This document shows, in pieces, positions 10,887 to 19,707 of a DNA stretch of 64,000 nt. A program made the position numbers and the translations under genes. This DNA comes from Planctomycetia bacterium (lineage in GTDB: Bacteria; Planctomycetota; Planctomycetia; Pirellulales; Thermoguttaceae). Each line of letters opens with the position of its first letter. Position 1 is the first letter of the stretch. The DNA lies in assembly GCA_030539295.1 (NCBI GenBank), contig JAUNSJ010000008.1, positions 1 through 64,000 on the forward strand, given 5' to 3'. A model generated the notes under the pieces. The model saw only the letters and a program-made list of their open reading frames with translations, was not told where the DNA came from and searched no databases.

Positions 10887-11236
10887 ACAAAACCTTTCTT
10901 GAGTTTGTTTTTTAAATGATTTGTAGACGAGGGCGGACTCGTTCGTTAGCGTCGCCCTCGCGTTACCCCCGCATCGTCTCACGCCGCAGAGCAGGTGGCC
11001 GATTGCACAAGCTTTATTATACCGGGTTACGCAGAATGAACAAGTCGGGAGCGGGAGCAGAGGCCGCGGGGTAATCTGTACGTTTTTTAAAAAGTGTGCT
11101 CCCTGCTCTTATTTGGTTGAAGAAATTGTTGACAACGGTCTAATGGGAGGCTATAATACAGAAAGTCGTTTACTGTAAGAGTAAACATTTTCACGCATTT
11201 CGGCTAAAACCGACACAAAACAGAAGGAGAAAGAAC
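10887..11236. other. Divergent promoter region
   Basis: This gap separates the leftward MFS gene from the rightward pseudopilin gene. It contains a sigma70-type promoter for the rightward gene (11129-11157) and an 8-bp inverted repeat, CGAGGGCG/CGCCCTCG at 10928-10935/10953-10960, in the leader of the MFS gene. The inverted repeat could be an operator or mRNA hairpin; there is no direct evidence. Confidence 0.5.
11129..11157 (+). promoter_or_regulatory. Consensus sigma70-type promoter of the pseudopilin gene
   Basis: TTGACA (11129-11134) and TATAAT (11152-11157) are both perfect hexamers, spaced by 17 bp. Transcription would begin near 11164, leaving a leader of about 70 nt before ATG 11237. 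It implies strong vegetative expression. Confidence 0.8.
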
Positions 11237-12516
11237 ATGAGAAAAACTTGGAACGTTGTTGAAATGGCCGTTGAGGTAAAACGGGGGGGGGGGGTAGACT
11301 GGCCGGTCTGAGAAAATTTCTCGCTTTTACTCTTGTGGAATTGCTGGTGGTGATCGCGATCATTGGGATTTTGATCGCACTTCTTTTGCCTGCGGTCCAG
11401 GCGGCGCGTGAGGCTGCCCGACGTATGCAGTGCTCGAATAATCTGAAACAGATTGGGCTGGCGCTTCACAACTATCACGACTCGCATACAAGCTTTCCGG
11501 CCTATGCGGTCGGTGTGGCAAAGCCTGGCGACCCGTCGAGCGGCGTATTTTTGGTGCACTACTCCCTGTACTCGCCCCTGGCTATGATGCTTCCCTACAT
11601 GGAGCAACAGTCACGATACGATCTGCTCATGAGCTCCGTAGATAAAACGACAGGCGCGTGGCCGTACATGGACCCGTCAAAGCATAGTGCGGGGAGTGCC
11701 CCATACATCTTTATGTGCTCGCCGGCCCCTTTCTTTTGGTGTCCTTCCGACCCGGATGCCACCGAACAACAATTATACACGAACAATAATCAGGCCAAAA
11801 CGAATTATGTTTGTTCTCTGGGCGATACGATCAAAAGTATCGCAAAATATCCGGATAATAAAAAGCTTCATACGAACAATCGTGGTTTTTTTGGCGGCGG
11901 TTCCGGTTTTATCGCGGGCGTGCATAATATCAAATGTAATTCTTTTGCCAGTTTGACTGACGGTTCTTCCAACACAATAGCGTTTTCAGAAACGATCGCC
12001 ATAAGCAATAATACAAAAAAAATAAAAAGTGGTCTTTGGCGATACTTCGGCGATACGGACTGGAATTTTGAAGATCCGGCGACCGCTCACGCCGGCTCGA
12101 CGGGCTATACGCCGCGAGACTGCCTGGCGAAGCGGTCGGCGACGGACCCGACTCTCTATAAGAGCTCCACGGTGTCCTGGTATGGAAAAGGCTACAGTTT
12201 CTATTGGAGTTATCCTGCTGCCGTGGCCTTTACGACGGTTCTACCGCCCAATTCGCCTTCGTGCGTGGCAGAGATGAAAGGGGGCCCCGGGTTCTACAGC
12301 GCTAGCAGTAATCATTCGGGGGGGTGCAATAGCCTGCTGGCCGATGGTTCCGTCAGGTTTATTTCGGAAACAATTGACACCGGCAATATGGATTATGATA
12401 TTAGCAGTCCGCCGGCGGGCTACCCCAACAATGGCAAAGACCCGACGGGCAAGAGTCCGTTTGGCGTTTGGGGTGCCCTTGGCTCTATTAACGGTGGTGA
12501 AACGGTTACCTTGTAA
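11237..12516 (+). CDS. DUF1559 type IV pseudopilin-like protein, frame broken in a poly-G tract
   Basis: A member of the planctomycete DUF1559 family, about 426 aa once repaired. ATG 11237 has AAGGAGA at 11224-11230, 6 nt upstream. The leader [16 protein letters not shown] runs into 12 G (11283-11294). As read, it then stops after VDWPV. One added or two lost G give [16 protein letters not shown] followed by the prepilin-like head [20 protein letters not shown], with Glu at +5. No ATG or TTG opens this frame before the conserved head, and only a GTG inside the head at 11335, so a downstream start does not explain it. The rest is typical: [20 protein letters not shown], a disulfide-rich middle, and the end motif [15 protein letters not shown]. 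No pilus or type II secretion genes are nearby. The family role is unclear; an envelope or extracellular pseudopilin is likely. Confidence 0.85.
11283..11294 (+). repeat. 12-G homopolymer in the pseudopilin leader
   Basis: Twelve G follow AAAAC, 46 nt after the start codon. The frame from ATG 11237 requires 13 or 10 G. Length, preceding bases and frame defect are the same as in the tract at 8224-8235. Confidence 0.9.
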
Positions 12517-12542
12517 GGGCAGACACACGCATCGCGATCATT

Positions 12543-12587
12543 CTCTCCTTTTTGCCTGATGAGAGAGTCATCAGGCAAAAAGGAGAG
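12543..12587 (+). terminator. Strong hairpin terminator after the pseudopilin gene
   Basis: A perfect 20-bp stem (12543-12562 with 12568-12587) encloses a 5-nt loop, starting 27 bases after the stop codon. The stem includes TTTTT and AAAAA, but no T run follows it. Confidence 0.75.
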
Positions 12588-12704
12588 TTCCACGTTGGCC
12601 GGGCCCGGGCGAAACCGGGTCGGATTGCACCAAATGTTCGTTCCGCAATGTACGCGGAGCCATTCTAAAATCAGACTTGGACAGAGATTCACGGGGAGAT
12701 GATA

Positions 12705-13946
12705 ATGTTATATAAAAATGAGTTGTTTGTACTGGCGCTTTGTTTTCTTTTGTGCTGTTGCAAAAATGTTAATGGTAGGGATTCGGCCTGGACCGTTGAT
12801 ATTGATTTTCCGGGCGGCAATATGATTCAGGATGATCAAACGGAAGACACGTTTGCCTTTCATCCGGACCGCCGGGATTCCCAGGTCCACGAGCACACGG
12901 ACCGACATTGGGCGATTCGCGTACGAGGAGCCGAGGGCAAAAAGTTGCATTTCCGGATCACAGGCGATTCCATTTATGGCTATTTACAGAATCGCGGCCC
13001 GGCGGTCAGTCGGGACGGAGGTAAGAGCTGGGACTGGCTTTTGAGGGAAGAAGACCCGGCGAATGCCCAGGACTCGTTCGATTACACCTTTGCTCCCGAT
13101 GAGCGAGAAGTGCTCTTTTCCGTTCAGCCGGTGTACACAGGTCAGCAGATCGACCTGCTTTTGGCCGACTTGCAAGGCAAACCGATCCGCAAAGAAATCT
13201 TGTGCAAGACGGACAAGGGACGTGAGGCCGAGTTATTGCGGTTCGGGAATCCGGGCAATTCGAAGCGGGTGGGCGTCGTTCTGATGTCACGAACTCATTC
13301 GAATGAAACCTGGGGGTCTTGGACACTCGACGGGCTTATTCGCGAAATCTTTAGCGGCAGTCCGGAAGGAGATTATCTTTTGGCCAACGCCGATTTCTTT
13401 GTTGTCCCCTTAATGGATAAAGATGGTGTGGAAGACGGTGACCAGGGGAAAATGCGACTGCCGCACGACCATAATCGGGACTTCGACAAAGATCGCTATC
13501 CCACCGTGCGTGAATTGAAGAAACAGGTTGTGGCCTGGGGAGAAGGTAAGCGGCTCATTGGGTTCGATTTTCACAGTGGCACTCTCGATTTACGCTGTGC
13601 CGCGGAGGTGCGAGAGGCCGGTTGGGCTCACGACTATCTTTTCTTCTGTGTCAATAAGAGCAAGGAAGAGGAGGAACGCAGATTCGGCCAGTTTCTCCTG
13701 GAACGGCAGAAGAATGGATTTGCCGTTTACACTGCCCGATGTGACGCTGCCTCGGATCGGATGGTCGCTTGTTCCGACGGTTGGATGGCTACGGTCCAAG
13801 ACGTGAATTTCCTCGTTGGCCCTATCGCGGAAGTCCCGGCAGTGCACCCGGATGGGCGGCCCCAGTCGGTCGCGACGGCAAGGGAATTGGGAGCAAACTT
13901 CGCCAAGGCACTTGCCGATTACATTCAGTCTCTGCCCGACGAATGA
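12705..13946 (+). CDS. Secreted M14-family zinc carboxypeptidase-like protein
   Basis: A 413-aa exported protein. I prefer ATG 12705 (GGGGAG 6 nt upstream) over the overlapping ATG at 12699. The N-terminus is a signal sequence ending in a Cys-rich stretch (LFVLALCFLLCCC). Residues about 25-165 resemble the beta-sandwich that precedes M14 catalytic domains in cytosolic-carboxypeptidase-like proteins (GKSWDWL, FSVQPVYT). The catalytic part has the zinc pair in RTHSNETWGSW (H198, E201), the region DKDGVEDGD...HDHNRDFD where substrate-binding Asn-Arg are expected, and the third ligand in GFDFHSG (H290). Specificity is unknown. The gene follows a strong terminator and precedes the phosphoesterase gene by 59 bases, possibly in one transcript. 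Confidence 0.7.
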   Translation: MLYKNELFVLALCFLLCCCKNVNGRDSAWTVDIDFPGGNMIQDDQTEDTFAFHPDRRDSQVHEHTDRHWAIRVRGAEGKKLHFRITGDSIYGYLQNRGPAVSRDGGKSWDWLLREEDPANAQDSFDYTFAPDEREVLFSVQPVYTGQQIDLLLADLQGKPIRKEILCKTDKGREAELLRFGNPGNSKRVGVVLMSRTHSNETWGSWTLDGLIREIFSGSPEGDYLLANADFFVVPLMDKDGVEDGDQGKMRLPHDHNRDFDKDRYPTVRELKKQVVAWGEGKRLIGFDFHSGTLDLRCAAEVREAGWAHDYLFFCVNKSKEEEERRFGQFLLERQKNGFAVYTARCDAASDRMVACSDGWMATVQDVNFLVGPIAEVPAVHPDGRPQSVATARELGANFAKALADYIQSLPDE

Positions 13947-14005
13947 CTGCTCGCTTCATTCAGTGAACTTCAATACCAACAATAAGATAAGGAGTATAAC
14001 GTCCC

Positions 14006-15085
14006 ATGTCCAGACGACACAAAGTAATAGCATTGTTCCTGTTTTTTGTGGCCTTGCTCGGTCTCCGAATGACCGCCTTGGCCGCTGACACTGAATATCA
14101 GGCGCCTAAGTTGGAGCAGGAGGAAGGGTGGACCCTTGTGGTCATGCCCGACCCGCAACAATACACGTCGCAGCGCAATTTCCCCATTCTGGAAATCATG
14201 ATGAACTGGCTGGTCGAAAACAAAGCGCCTTTGAATATTCGTCAGGTGGTTTGCGTGGGTGATTTGGTGAATAATAATATGTCGAACAAGGAATGGTCCT
14301 TCTCGTCGCAAGCGTTTGCCAGGCTGGATGGCCATTATCCGTATGTCCTCTGTACCGGGAATCATGAGTACGGGCATACAACAGCCACGGCCGATAATCG
14401 CAAGACAGCGTTTAACGAGCATTACCCGTCCAGTCGCAATCCCGCCTGGAAAGACATTCTGGTCGGTATGGGGAAAAACACCTTTGGGGAGGAGACGCTC
14501 GAGAACGCCGTCTACGAACTCACGCTGCCGGAAGGGAATCTGTTCGTCTTTATTGCCATTCCGTTTTCGCCTCCGGAAGAGAGTCTGCGCTGGGCAAAAG
14601 AAGTGGCCGAACAACCGAAATACGACAATGACAAGACGATCGTTGCCCTTGTGACACACGATTACATGAAGCCGGCACAGTGGAATAACGTTGTAAGTTC
14701 TGATAAGGACTACACACTGCATAAGGAAGGGGGCGCTTCGGGCCAGGAGATTTGGGAAAAACTGATTAAGCCCTGCAAGAATATTCGCATGGTCTTTTGC
14801 GGTCACTATTCGGACGTAAACAATCCTCGCGGCTGTTCCGGCTTTCGTACGGATAAAAACGACGCGGGACGCACGGTTTATCAAATGGTTTTTGATACCC
14901 AGGCATTGGGCGGCGGCTATAATGGAAACGGCGGCGACGGCTGGTTACGCCTCCTTGAGTTCTCAAGGGATATGAAACATGTCAAGGTCAAGTCGTTTTC
15001 GCCTTTCTTTGCTCTTTCCCCTTCCACGCAAAATCGGGCTTGGGGCACAGAGCCCTACAATCAATTTGAATTCGATATTGAGTAA
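14006..15085 (+). CDS. Secreted calcineurin-like metallophosphoesterase
   Basis: A 359-aa protein with a cleavable signal peptide (VIALFLFFVALLGL...ALAA). The two-metal phosphoesterase motifs appear in order: VVMPDPQQYT (Asp, with Gln in place of the usual His), VGDLVNNN, CTGNHEYG, VTHDYM and CGHYSD. It probably hydrolyses a phosphate ester outside the cytoplasm; the substrate cannot be told. The start has AAGGAG about 10 nt upstream. It follows the M14 gene closely. Confidence 0.8.
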   Translation: MSRRHKVIALFLFFVALLGLRMTALAADTEYQAPKLEQEEGWTLVVMPDPQQYTSQRNFPILEIMMNWLVENKAPLNIRQVVCVGDLVNNNMSNKEWSFSSQAFARLDGHYPYVLCTGNHEYGHTTATADNRKTAFNEHYPSSRNPAWKDILVGMGKNTFGEETLENAVYELTLPEGNLFVFIAIPFSPPEESLRWAKEVAEQPKYDNDKTIVALVTHDYMKPAQWNNVVSSDKDYTLHKEGGASGQEIWEKLIKPCKNIRMVFCGHYSDVNNPRGCSGFRTDKNDAGRTVYQMVFDTQALGGGYNGNGGDGWLRLLEFSRDMKHVKVKSFSPFFALSPSTQNRAWGTEPYNQFEFDIE

Positions 15086-15167
15086 TAGAACTTCCCTGTT
15101 TTAAGTGTATCCTTTTGACTCGAGTTAACGTAAGTTCAAGAGGAGAATCGTTAAGAAAGAGAGTAAA

Positions 15168-15677
15168 ATGAAATCCATCATTTGCAGTATGATATTGGTC
15201 GGAATGCTCGTTTTCTGTGTTGCCGGATGCAATAAAGCGCCTAAAGGTGTGCCGAAACTGTATCACAGCACAGTAAAAGTGGTCAATTCCGAGGGACCCA
15301 TCTCCGACGTCAACGTTCTGTTTTATTCGGAAGATGAGATGAAAGAGCTCACCGTTACGGGCACGACGGATTCTTCCGGAGTGGCTGTCATGAAGACACT
15401 TCGCGCGTCGTGGGTGGGCGGTGGTGCCCCGCTTGGTCACTTTAAAGTTACGCTTAATAAAGAGACCGCTGGCGCCGACGATATGACAGCAGGTAAGTAT
15501 CATGCAATGTCCGAAAAGGAAAAGAACGAATACAAGCGTGAATTGCAACAGAAACTCGATGATCTGGCCAAGGTCATTCCGACGAAATTGAAAAATCCGG
15601 GTACAACACCATTGTCGGTCGAAGTGACCAAAAAAGGAGGCGAACTCCTCTCGATTGACGTTTCCGACTATAAATAG
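15168..15677 (+). CDS. Small lipoprotein with a carboxypeptidase-regulatory-like fold
   Basis: A 169-aa lipoprotein with lipobox VAGC after a short signal (MILVGMLVFCVAGC). The body has the pattern of planctomycete lipoproteins related to carboxypeptidase regulatory domains: a beta strand with PISDVNVLFYSEDE, then TGTTDSSGVAVM, then GHFKVTLNKE. A charged helical insert (MSEKEKNEYKRELQQKLDD) precedes the last strand. The function is unknown. It resembles the truncated gene at 63608-64000, and such genes often sit beside secreted hydrolase genes, as here. Confidence 0.65.
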   Translation: MKSIICSMILVGMLVFCVAGCNKAPKGVPKLYHSTVKVVNSEGPISDVNVLFYSEDEMKELTVTGTTDSSGVAVMKTLRASWVGGGAPLGHFKVTLNKETAGADDMTAGKYHAMSEKEKNEYKRELQQKLDDLAKVIPTKLKNPGTTPLSVEVTKKGGELLSIDVSDYK

Positions 15678-15851
15678 TCCGACAGTAAATAAAGGGAATC
15701 ATCGGCAGATTTGCCCCATTCATTCACCCGTCAACCGTGAGTATGCAAAACCCACGCGACGGCGGGCGATAGATCGGGCGTGTGCCCTGAAAGACCAGTC
15801 GTCGCGGCTGAGATTTTTTGTGGCCTGCGTGGCGTGTGGCCGGCCCGGGAT

Positions 15852-16499
15852 TCAGGACGCGTTTATGAGGGGTTCGACCAGGGCCAGGGAAGTTACAATC
15901 TGATTGGCCAGGGGGAAGTCAAGGTTCCTGTTGTGCTCGGCGAGGACAACGACACAGAATGCGTCGGCGCCGTGGGCTGCCTGGCAACCGGCGACACTGT
16001 CTTCCAGGACAATCATTTCGTTGGGGGGGATTCTGAACCGCTTCGCTGCGGTAAGGTAGATATCCGGGGACGGTTTGCCGTGAGTTATGTCTTCTGCGGT
16101 CAGAATGAAGTCGAATCTGGACGCCATGTTCTCCTGGGCCAGTACGGCGGTGGCAATCCGTTTTGTACTGCTGGTGCAAATGGCCTTGGGAATATGCATA
16201 TATTCGAGGAAATCGAGCAGAGAATGCAAGCCCGGCATGGGGGCGTAGCGGGTTGGCAGGAGTTCGAGAAAGAGCTCCTGCGATTCCTGCTGAAGTACTT
16301 GCCAGGTATCGGGGAGTTCATATTCGGCGATCATGGCCTGGAAGCAGAATTGGGGCGGGCGGCCCATAATGCGCCGGTTAAGCTCATCCGTATAGGGGAA
16401 CCCGCGGCGCCCGAGTAAACGAGTCGCCGCTTCCCAATAGATGGCCTCGGTATCGAACATGAGGCCGTCCATATCGAAAGCCACGGCTTTGAAGGTCAT
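15852..16499 (-). CDS. HAD-family phosphatase or phosphomutase
   Basis: A 215-aa cytoplasmic hydrolase of the beta-phosphoglucomutase-like branch. Motif I is FDMDGLMFDTE (nucleophile Asp and general acid Asp), motif II ICTSST, motif III the Lys in HGKPSPDIY, and motif IV VLEDSVAG. The helical cap lies between motifs I and II. The start at 16499 has AAGGA upstream. It starts 24 bases after the RND pump stop codon and is probably co-transcribed with the pump, though a functional link is not obvious. A sugar-phosphate substrate is likely from the family. Confidence 0.8.
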   Translation of the reverse strand: MTFKAVAFDMDGLMFDTEAIYWEAATRLLGRRGFPYTDELNRRIMGRPPQFCFQAMIAEYELPDTWQVLQQESQELFLELLPTRYAPMPGLHSLLDFLEYMHIPKAICTSSTKRIATAVLAQENMASRFDFILTAEDITHGKPSPDIYLTAAKRFRIPPNEMIVLEDSVAGCQAAHGADAFCVVVLAEHNRNLDFPLANQIVTSLALVEPLINAS

Positions 16500-16523
16500 A
16501 AAAATCGGTTCCTTGTGCGAAGG

Positions 16524-19500
16524 TTAGGCGAGGAATTTGCGGAAGACCTTCATGCACGATTCCGCGATTCGGGTAAGCAGAATGAACAGGACAGGCGTGA
16601 CAATAATACCAATGAGCGTTTCTTCCAACATACCGCCGCAGACGGCCGTGCCAATGGCCTGACGACTGTTGGCCCCGGCGCCCGAGGCGATGGCCAGCGG
16701 GACAACGCCCAGAATGAACGCGAATGAGGTCATCATAATCGGGCGCAAACGCTGCTTGCCCGCGGCGACCGCCGATTCAACGATCCCAAGCCCTTCCTTG
16801 AGATGGTTGTCGCGCGCAAACTCCGTAATCAGAATGGCATTTTTGGCCGAGAGCCCGACCATAAGAATCAGACCAATTTGTGTATACAGATTGATATCCA
16901 TGCCGCGTAAGGCGACGGCCAGAACCGCTCCGGAGACCCCAAGCGGAACCGCCATCATAATAATAACCGGCGCCGACCAGCTTTCGTACAACGCCGAGAG
17001 CGACAGGAAGCCGAAAATCAGAGCCAGGACGAAAACAATATAGACCGAAGAACCCACCTGTTTCTCCTGAAACGACATACCACTCCAGTCGATCTGGAAT
17101 CCTTCCGGGAGCGACTGACCGATCGATTCGAGTGTCGCCATACCGGTTCCCGAACTTTGGCCGGGAGCCATATTCGCCGTTATCATTGTGGACGCACTCA
17201 TATTGTAGCGCGACATGGACTGCGGAGCGACGATTTCGCGAATCGTGGCAATGCTCTTAAGCGGCAGACGCGTCCCGCTTTTACTCATCAGAGGCAGTTC
17301 CATAATCTCTTGACGCGTACGGCGATAGGACCCGTCTGCCTGGACCACAACCCGAAAGACGCGTGCAAACTTATTGAAATCGTTTATGTAGCTTGTGCCC
17401 AAATAGGACTGCAACGTCGAGAAAAGCTCGGACAGTTCGATTCCCATCTTCTTGGCTTTTTCCCGGTCAATGTCGAGATAGATTTGTGGAACGGTGGGAC
17501 TGAACGTGCACGTGGTTGCGGCGAATTTCCCCGTCTCCATGGCCTTTTGCATAACGTCGAGCGACGTATTATACAGCGGAAGATTCCCCAGGCCGCGTCG
17601 GTCGAGCAATTGTGCTTCCAGACCATCGGAGGTACCAATCCCGGAAATGGGCGGCAGTGAGAAGACGAAGATGCGCGCTTCCGGAATGGCCGCGTTGAGC
17701 TGGGCCATGAGCTTGCGCTGGATCGCCGTGGCACTGTGCGCCTTATCTCGCTCGTGCCACGGTTTAAGACGAATAATACCGAAGAGCAGATTCTCGGCAC
17801 TACTGCCGTCGAGCATGGAGTAGCCGTCAATGGCAATGGAGATGTCGACGCCTTCGGTTGCGCTGACGATTTTTTCAATTTTTTTCTGAACGGCAACGGA
17901 GCGTTCCAGGGAGGAGCCGTCGGGCAGTCGGCCGTCAATGAAGAGCACGCCTTGATCTTCGTTCGGAATGAACCCGGACGGCATAATGGACATACCCCAA
18001 ATCAGGGCCCCCACGAGCAGGAACCAGAGCAGGAGCATAACAAGCGGACCCTTGACCGCCTTGTGTAAATTAAAGGAGTAGAACGAGGCGAACCGGTCAA
18101 AACACCAGTTGAAAATCCGGAAGATGAAAAACTTCTTGCGACCACTTTCCGGACGCAGAAAAATCGCACACAGAGCCGGAGCAAAGGTCAACGCGCAAAG
18201 TGCGGAAATGAGAACACTGCCCGCGATGGTTAAGGCAAATTGCGTATAGAGCAGACCGGTCATACCCCCAATAAAGGTCGTCGGTATAAAGACACTGCAC
18301 AAAACGCACGTCGTGCCGACCACCGGTCCGGAGACTTCTTTCATGGATTTTATCGCCGCGGCGACAGGGTCGATATGCTCCGAATCGAGAATACGCTGCG
18401 TATTTTCAACGACGACAATAGCATCATCGACCACAATCCCAATGACCAGAACCAGTCCGAACATGGTGAGCGTATTGAGTGAGAAGTCGAACAGGAGCAT
18501 GAGGAAGAAGCATCCGACGAGCGAAACCGGAATGGTCAGAGTCGGAATAAGAGCGGCACGCCAGTCTTGCAGGAAGAGATAGACAATGGCAATAACGAGA
18601 ATAATGGCGATAATGAGCGTTTCTTCAACCTCTTTGATCGATTCGGTCACAAAGAGAGTGGAGTCGTATCCGCAGACGATTTCCAGACCGTTTTCCTCCA
18701 GCATGGGCTTCAGTTCGTCGATGCGGGCCTGGACTCGTTTCATAACGTCAATCGCATTGGCACCGGGCAACTGATAGACAATCAGGGTCGAGGCGACCTG
18801 TCCGTTAAACGTGGAGACCTTGCCGTACGAGTATTTACCCAATTCGATACGGGCAATATCTTTCAGTTTGAGGACGCGTCCCTGGTCGTCGGTGCGGACG
18901 ACGAGTTCTCTAAATTCCTCTTCCGTGGCCAGTCGCCCTTGCGTGCGCACGGTCAGCGTCATCTCTTGGCCCGCCGGGACCGGCTGCGCGCCCATCGACC
19001 CGGAGGCAACCTGAACGTTCTGCTCTTCGATAATCGACTGGACCTCCTGAACGGAGATATTGCGTTGCGACATGAGATTGGCGTCGAGCCAGATACGCAT
19101 GGAGTAGTCTTTCGCGTCCATAATCGTCGCACTTCCGACCCCGTGGACACGAGCCACTTCGTCCTTGACGAAAATGGACATGTAGTTACTTAAATAGAGG
19201 TCGTCTTTCGAGTTATCTTTCGAGCGCAGAGAGAAAACGCCGAGCAGGTTGGTCGATTGCTTCTTTGTATTGATTCCGAGTCGTCGGACTTCTTCCGGGA
19301 TAAAGGGTTCGGCCAGGGAGACCCGATTCTGGACCAGGACGGACGCGATATCCGGGTCGGTCCCGACCTCAAAGTAGACGTTCAGTGAGTAACTACCGTC
19401 GCTACTACAGGTCGAGGTCATGTAAATCATGTTGTCGACGCCGTTTACCTGCTGCTCAATGGGAATGGCGACGGTATCGACGACGGTTTGTGCGTCGGCT

Positions 19501-19655
19501 CCGGAGTACGTTGCGGTAACCGAAACGACCGGCGGGACGATATCAGGGAACTGGGCAATAGGGAGTTTCGTAAACGTTACGGCCCCGGCCAAAAGGATAA
19601 TGAGGCTGATAACGCAGGAAAAAATCGGTCGACGAATGAAGAAATCGGAAAACAT
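16524..19655 (-). CDS. RND efflux pump, HAE1 (AcrB-like) family
   Basis: A 1,043-aa inner-membrane proton antiporter, the usual length for the family. It begins FFIRRPIFSCVISLIILLAG (TM1). The large periplasmic loops carry the family text (ATYSGADAQTVVDTVAIPIEQ, LPDGSSLERS). The TM4 proton-relay pair is in GIVVDDAIVVVEN, and the C-terminal half repeats the fold (LILMVGLSAKNAILITEFA). It exports drugs or other hydrophobic compounds through an outer-membrane channel. It lies 52 bases after the adaptor gene; no TolC-like gene is present in the window. Confidence 0.95.
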   Translation of the reverse strand: MFSDFFIRRPIFSCVISLIILLAGAVTFTKLPIAQFPDIVPPVVSVTATYSGADAQTVVDTVAIPIEQQVNGVDNMIYMTSTCSSDGSYSLNVYFEVGTDPDIASVLVQNRVSLAEPFIPEEVRRLGINTKKQSTNLLGVFSLRSKDNSKDDLYLSNYMSIFVKDEVARVHGVGSATIMDAKDYSMRIWLDANLMSQRNISVQEVQSIIEEQNVQVASGSMGAQPVPAGQEMTLTVRTQGRLATEEEFRELVVRTDDQGRVLKLKDIARIELGKYSYGKVSTFNGQVASTLIVYQLPGANAIDVMKRVQARIDELKPMLEENGLEIVCGYDSTLFVTESIKEVEETLIIAIILVIAIVYLFLQDWRAALIPTLTIPVSLVGCFFLMLLFDFSLNTLTMFGLVLVIGIVVDDAIVVVENTQRILDSEHIDPVAAAIKSMKEVSGPVVGTTCVLCSVFIPTTFIGGMTGLLYTQFALTIAGSVLISALCALTFAPALCAIFLRPESGRKKFFIFRIFNWCFDRFASFYSFNLHKAVKGPLVMLLLWFLLVGALIWGMSIMPSGFIPNEDQGVLFIDGRLPDGSSLERSVAVQKKIEKIVSATEGVDISIAIDGYSMLDGSSAENLLFGIIRLKPWHERDKAHSATAIQRKLMAQLNAAIPEARIFVFSLPPISGIGTSDGLEAQLLDRRGLGNLPLYNTSLDVMQKAMETGKFAATTCTFSPTVPQIYLDIDREKAKKMGIELSELFSTLQSYLGTSYINDFNKFARVFRVVVQADGSYRRTRQEIMELPLMSKSGTRLPLKSIATIREIVAPQSMSRYNMSASTMITANMAPGQSSGTGMATLESIGQSLPEGFQIDWSGMSFQEKQVGSSVYIVFVLALIFGFLSLSALYESWSAPVIIMMAVPLGVSGAVLAVALRGMDINLYTQIGLILMVGLSAKNAILITEFARDNHLKEGLGIVESAVAAGKQRLRPIMMTSFAFILGVVPLAIASGAGANSRQAIGTAVCGGMLEETLIGIIVTPVLFILLTRIAESCMKVFRKFLA

Positions 19656-19707
19656 AAACGGACCTTCGCGGCTGTCGTGTGTAGTTAAATGTCAAAGGGG
19701 CAACGAA

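Noticed and set aside
12316-12322. A G7 run in the pseudopilin gene as another switch tract
   Set aside because: It is in frame within a conserved segment ([13 protein letters not shown]) and short.
11335-12516. Start of the pseudopilin at the GTG inside the conserved head
   Set aside because: It would remove the basic leader and part of the prepilin-like signal, and has no ribosome site, whereas ATG 11237 has a strong one.
13970-14884. A 304-codon open frame opposite the metallophosphoesterase gene
   Set aside because: The + strand protein carries all family motifs in order; the antisense product is basic and has no recognisable feature.
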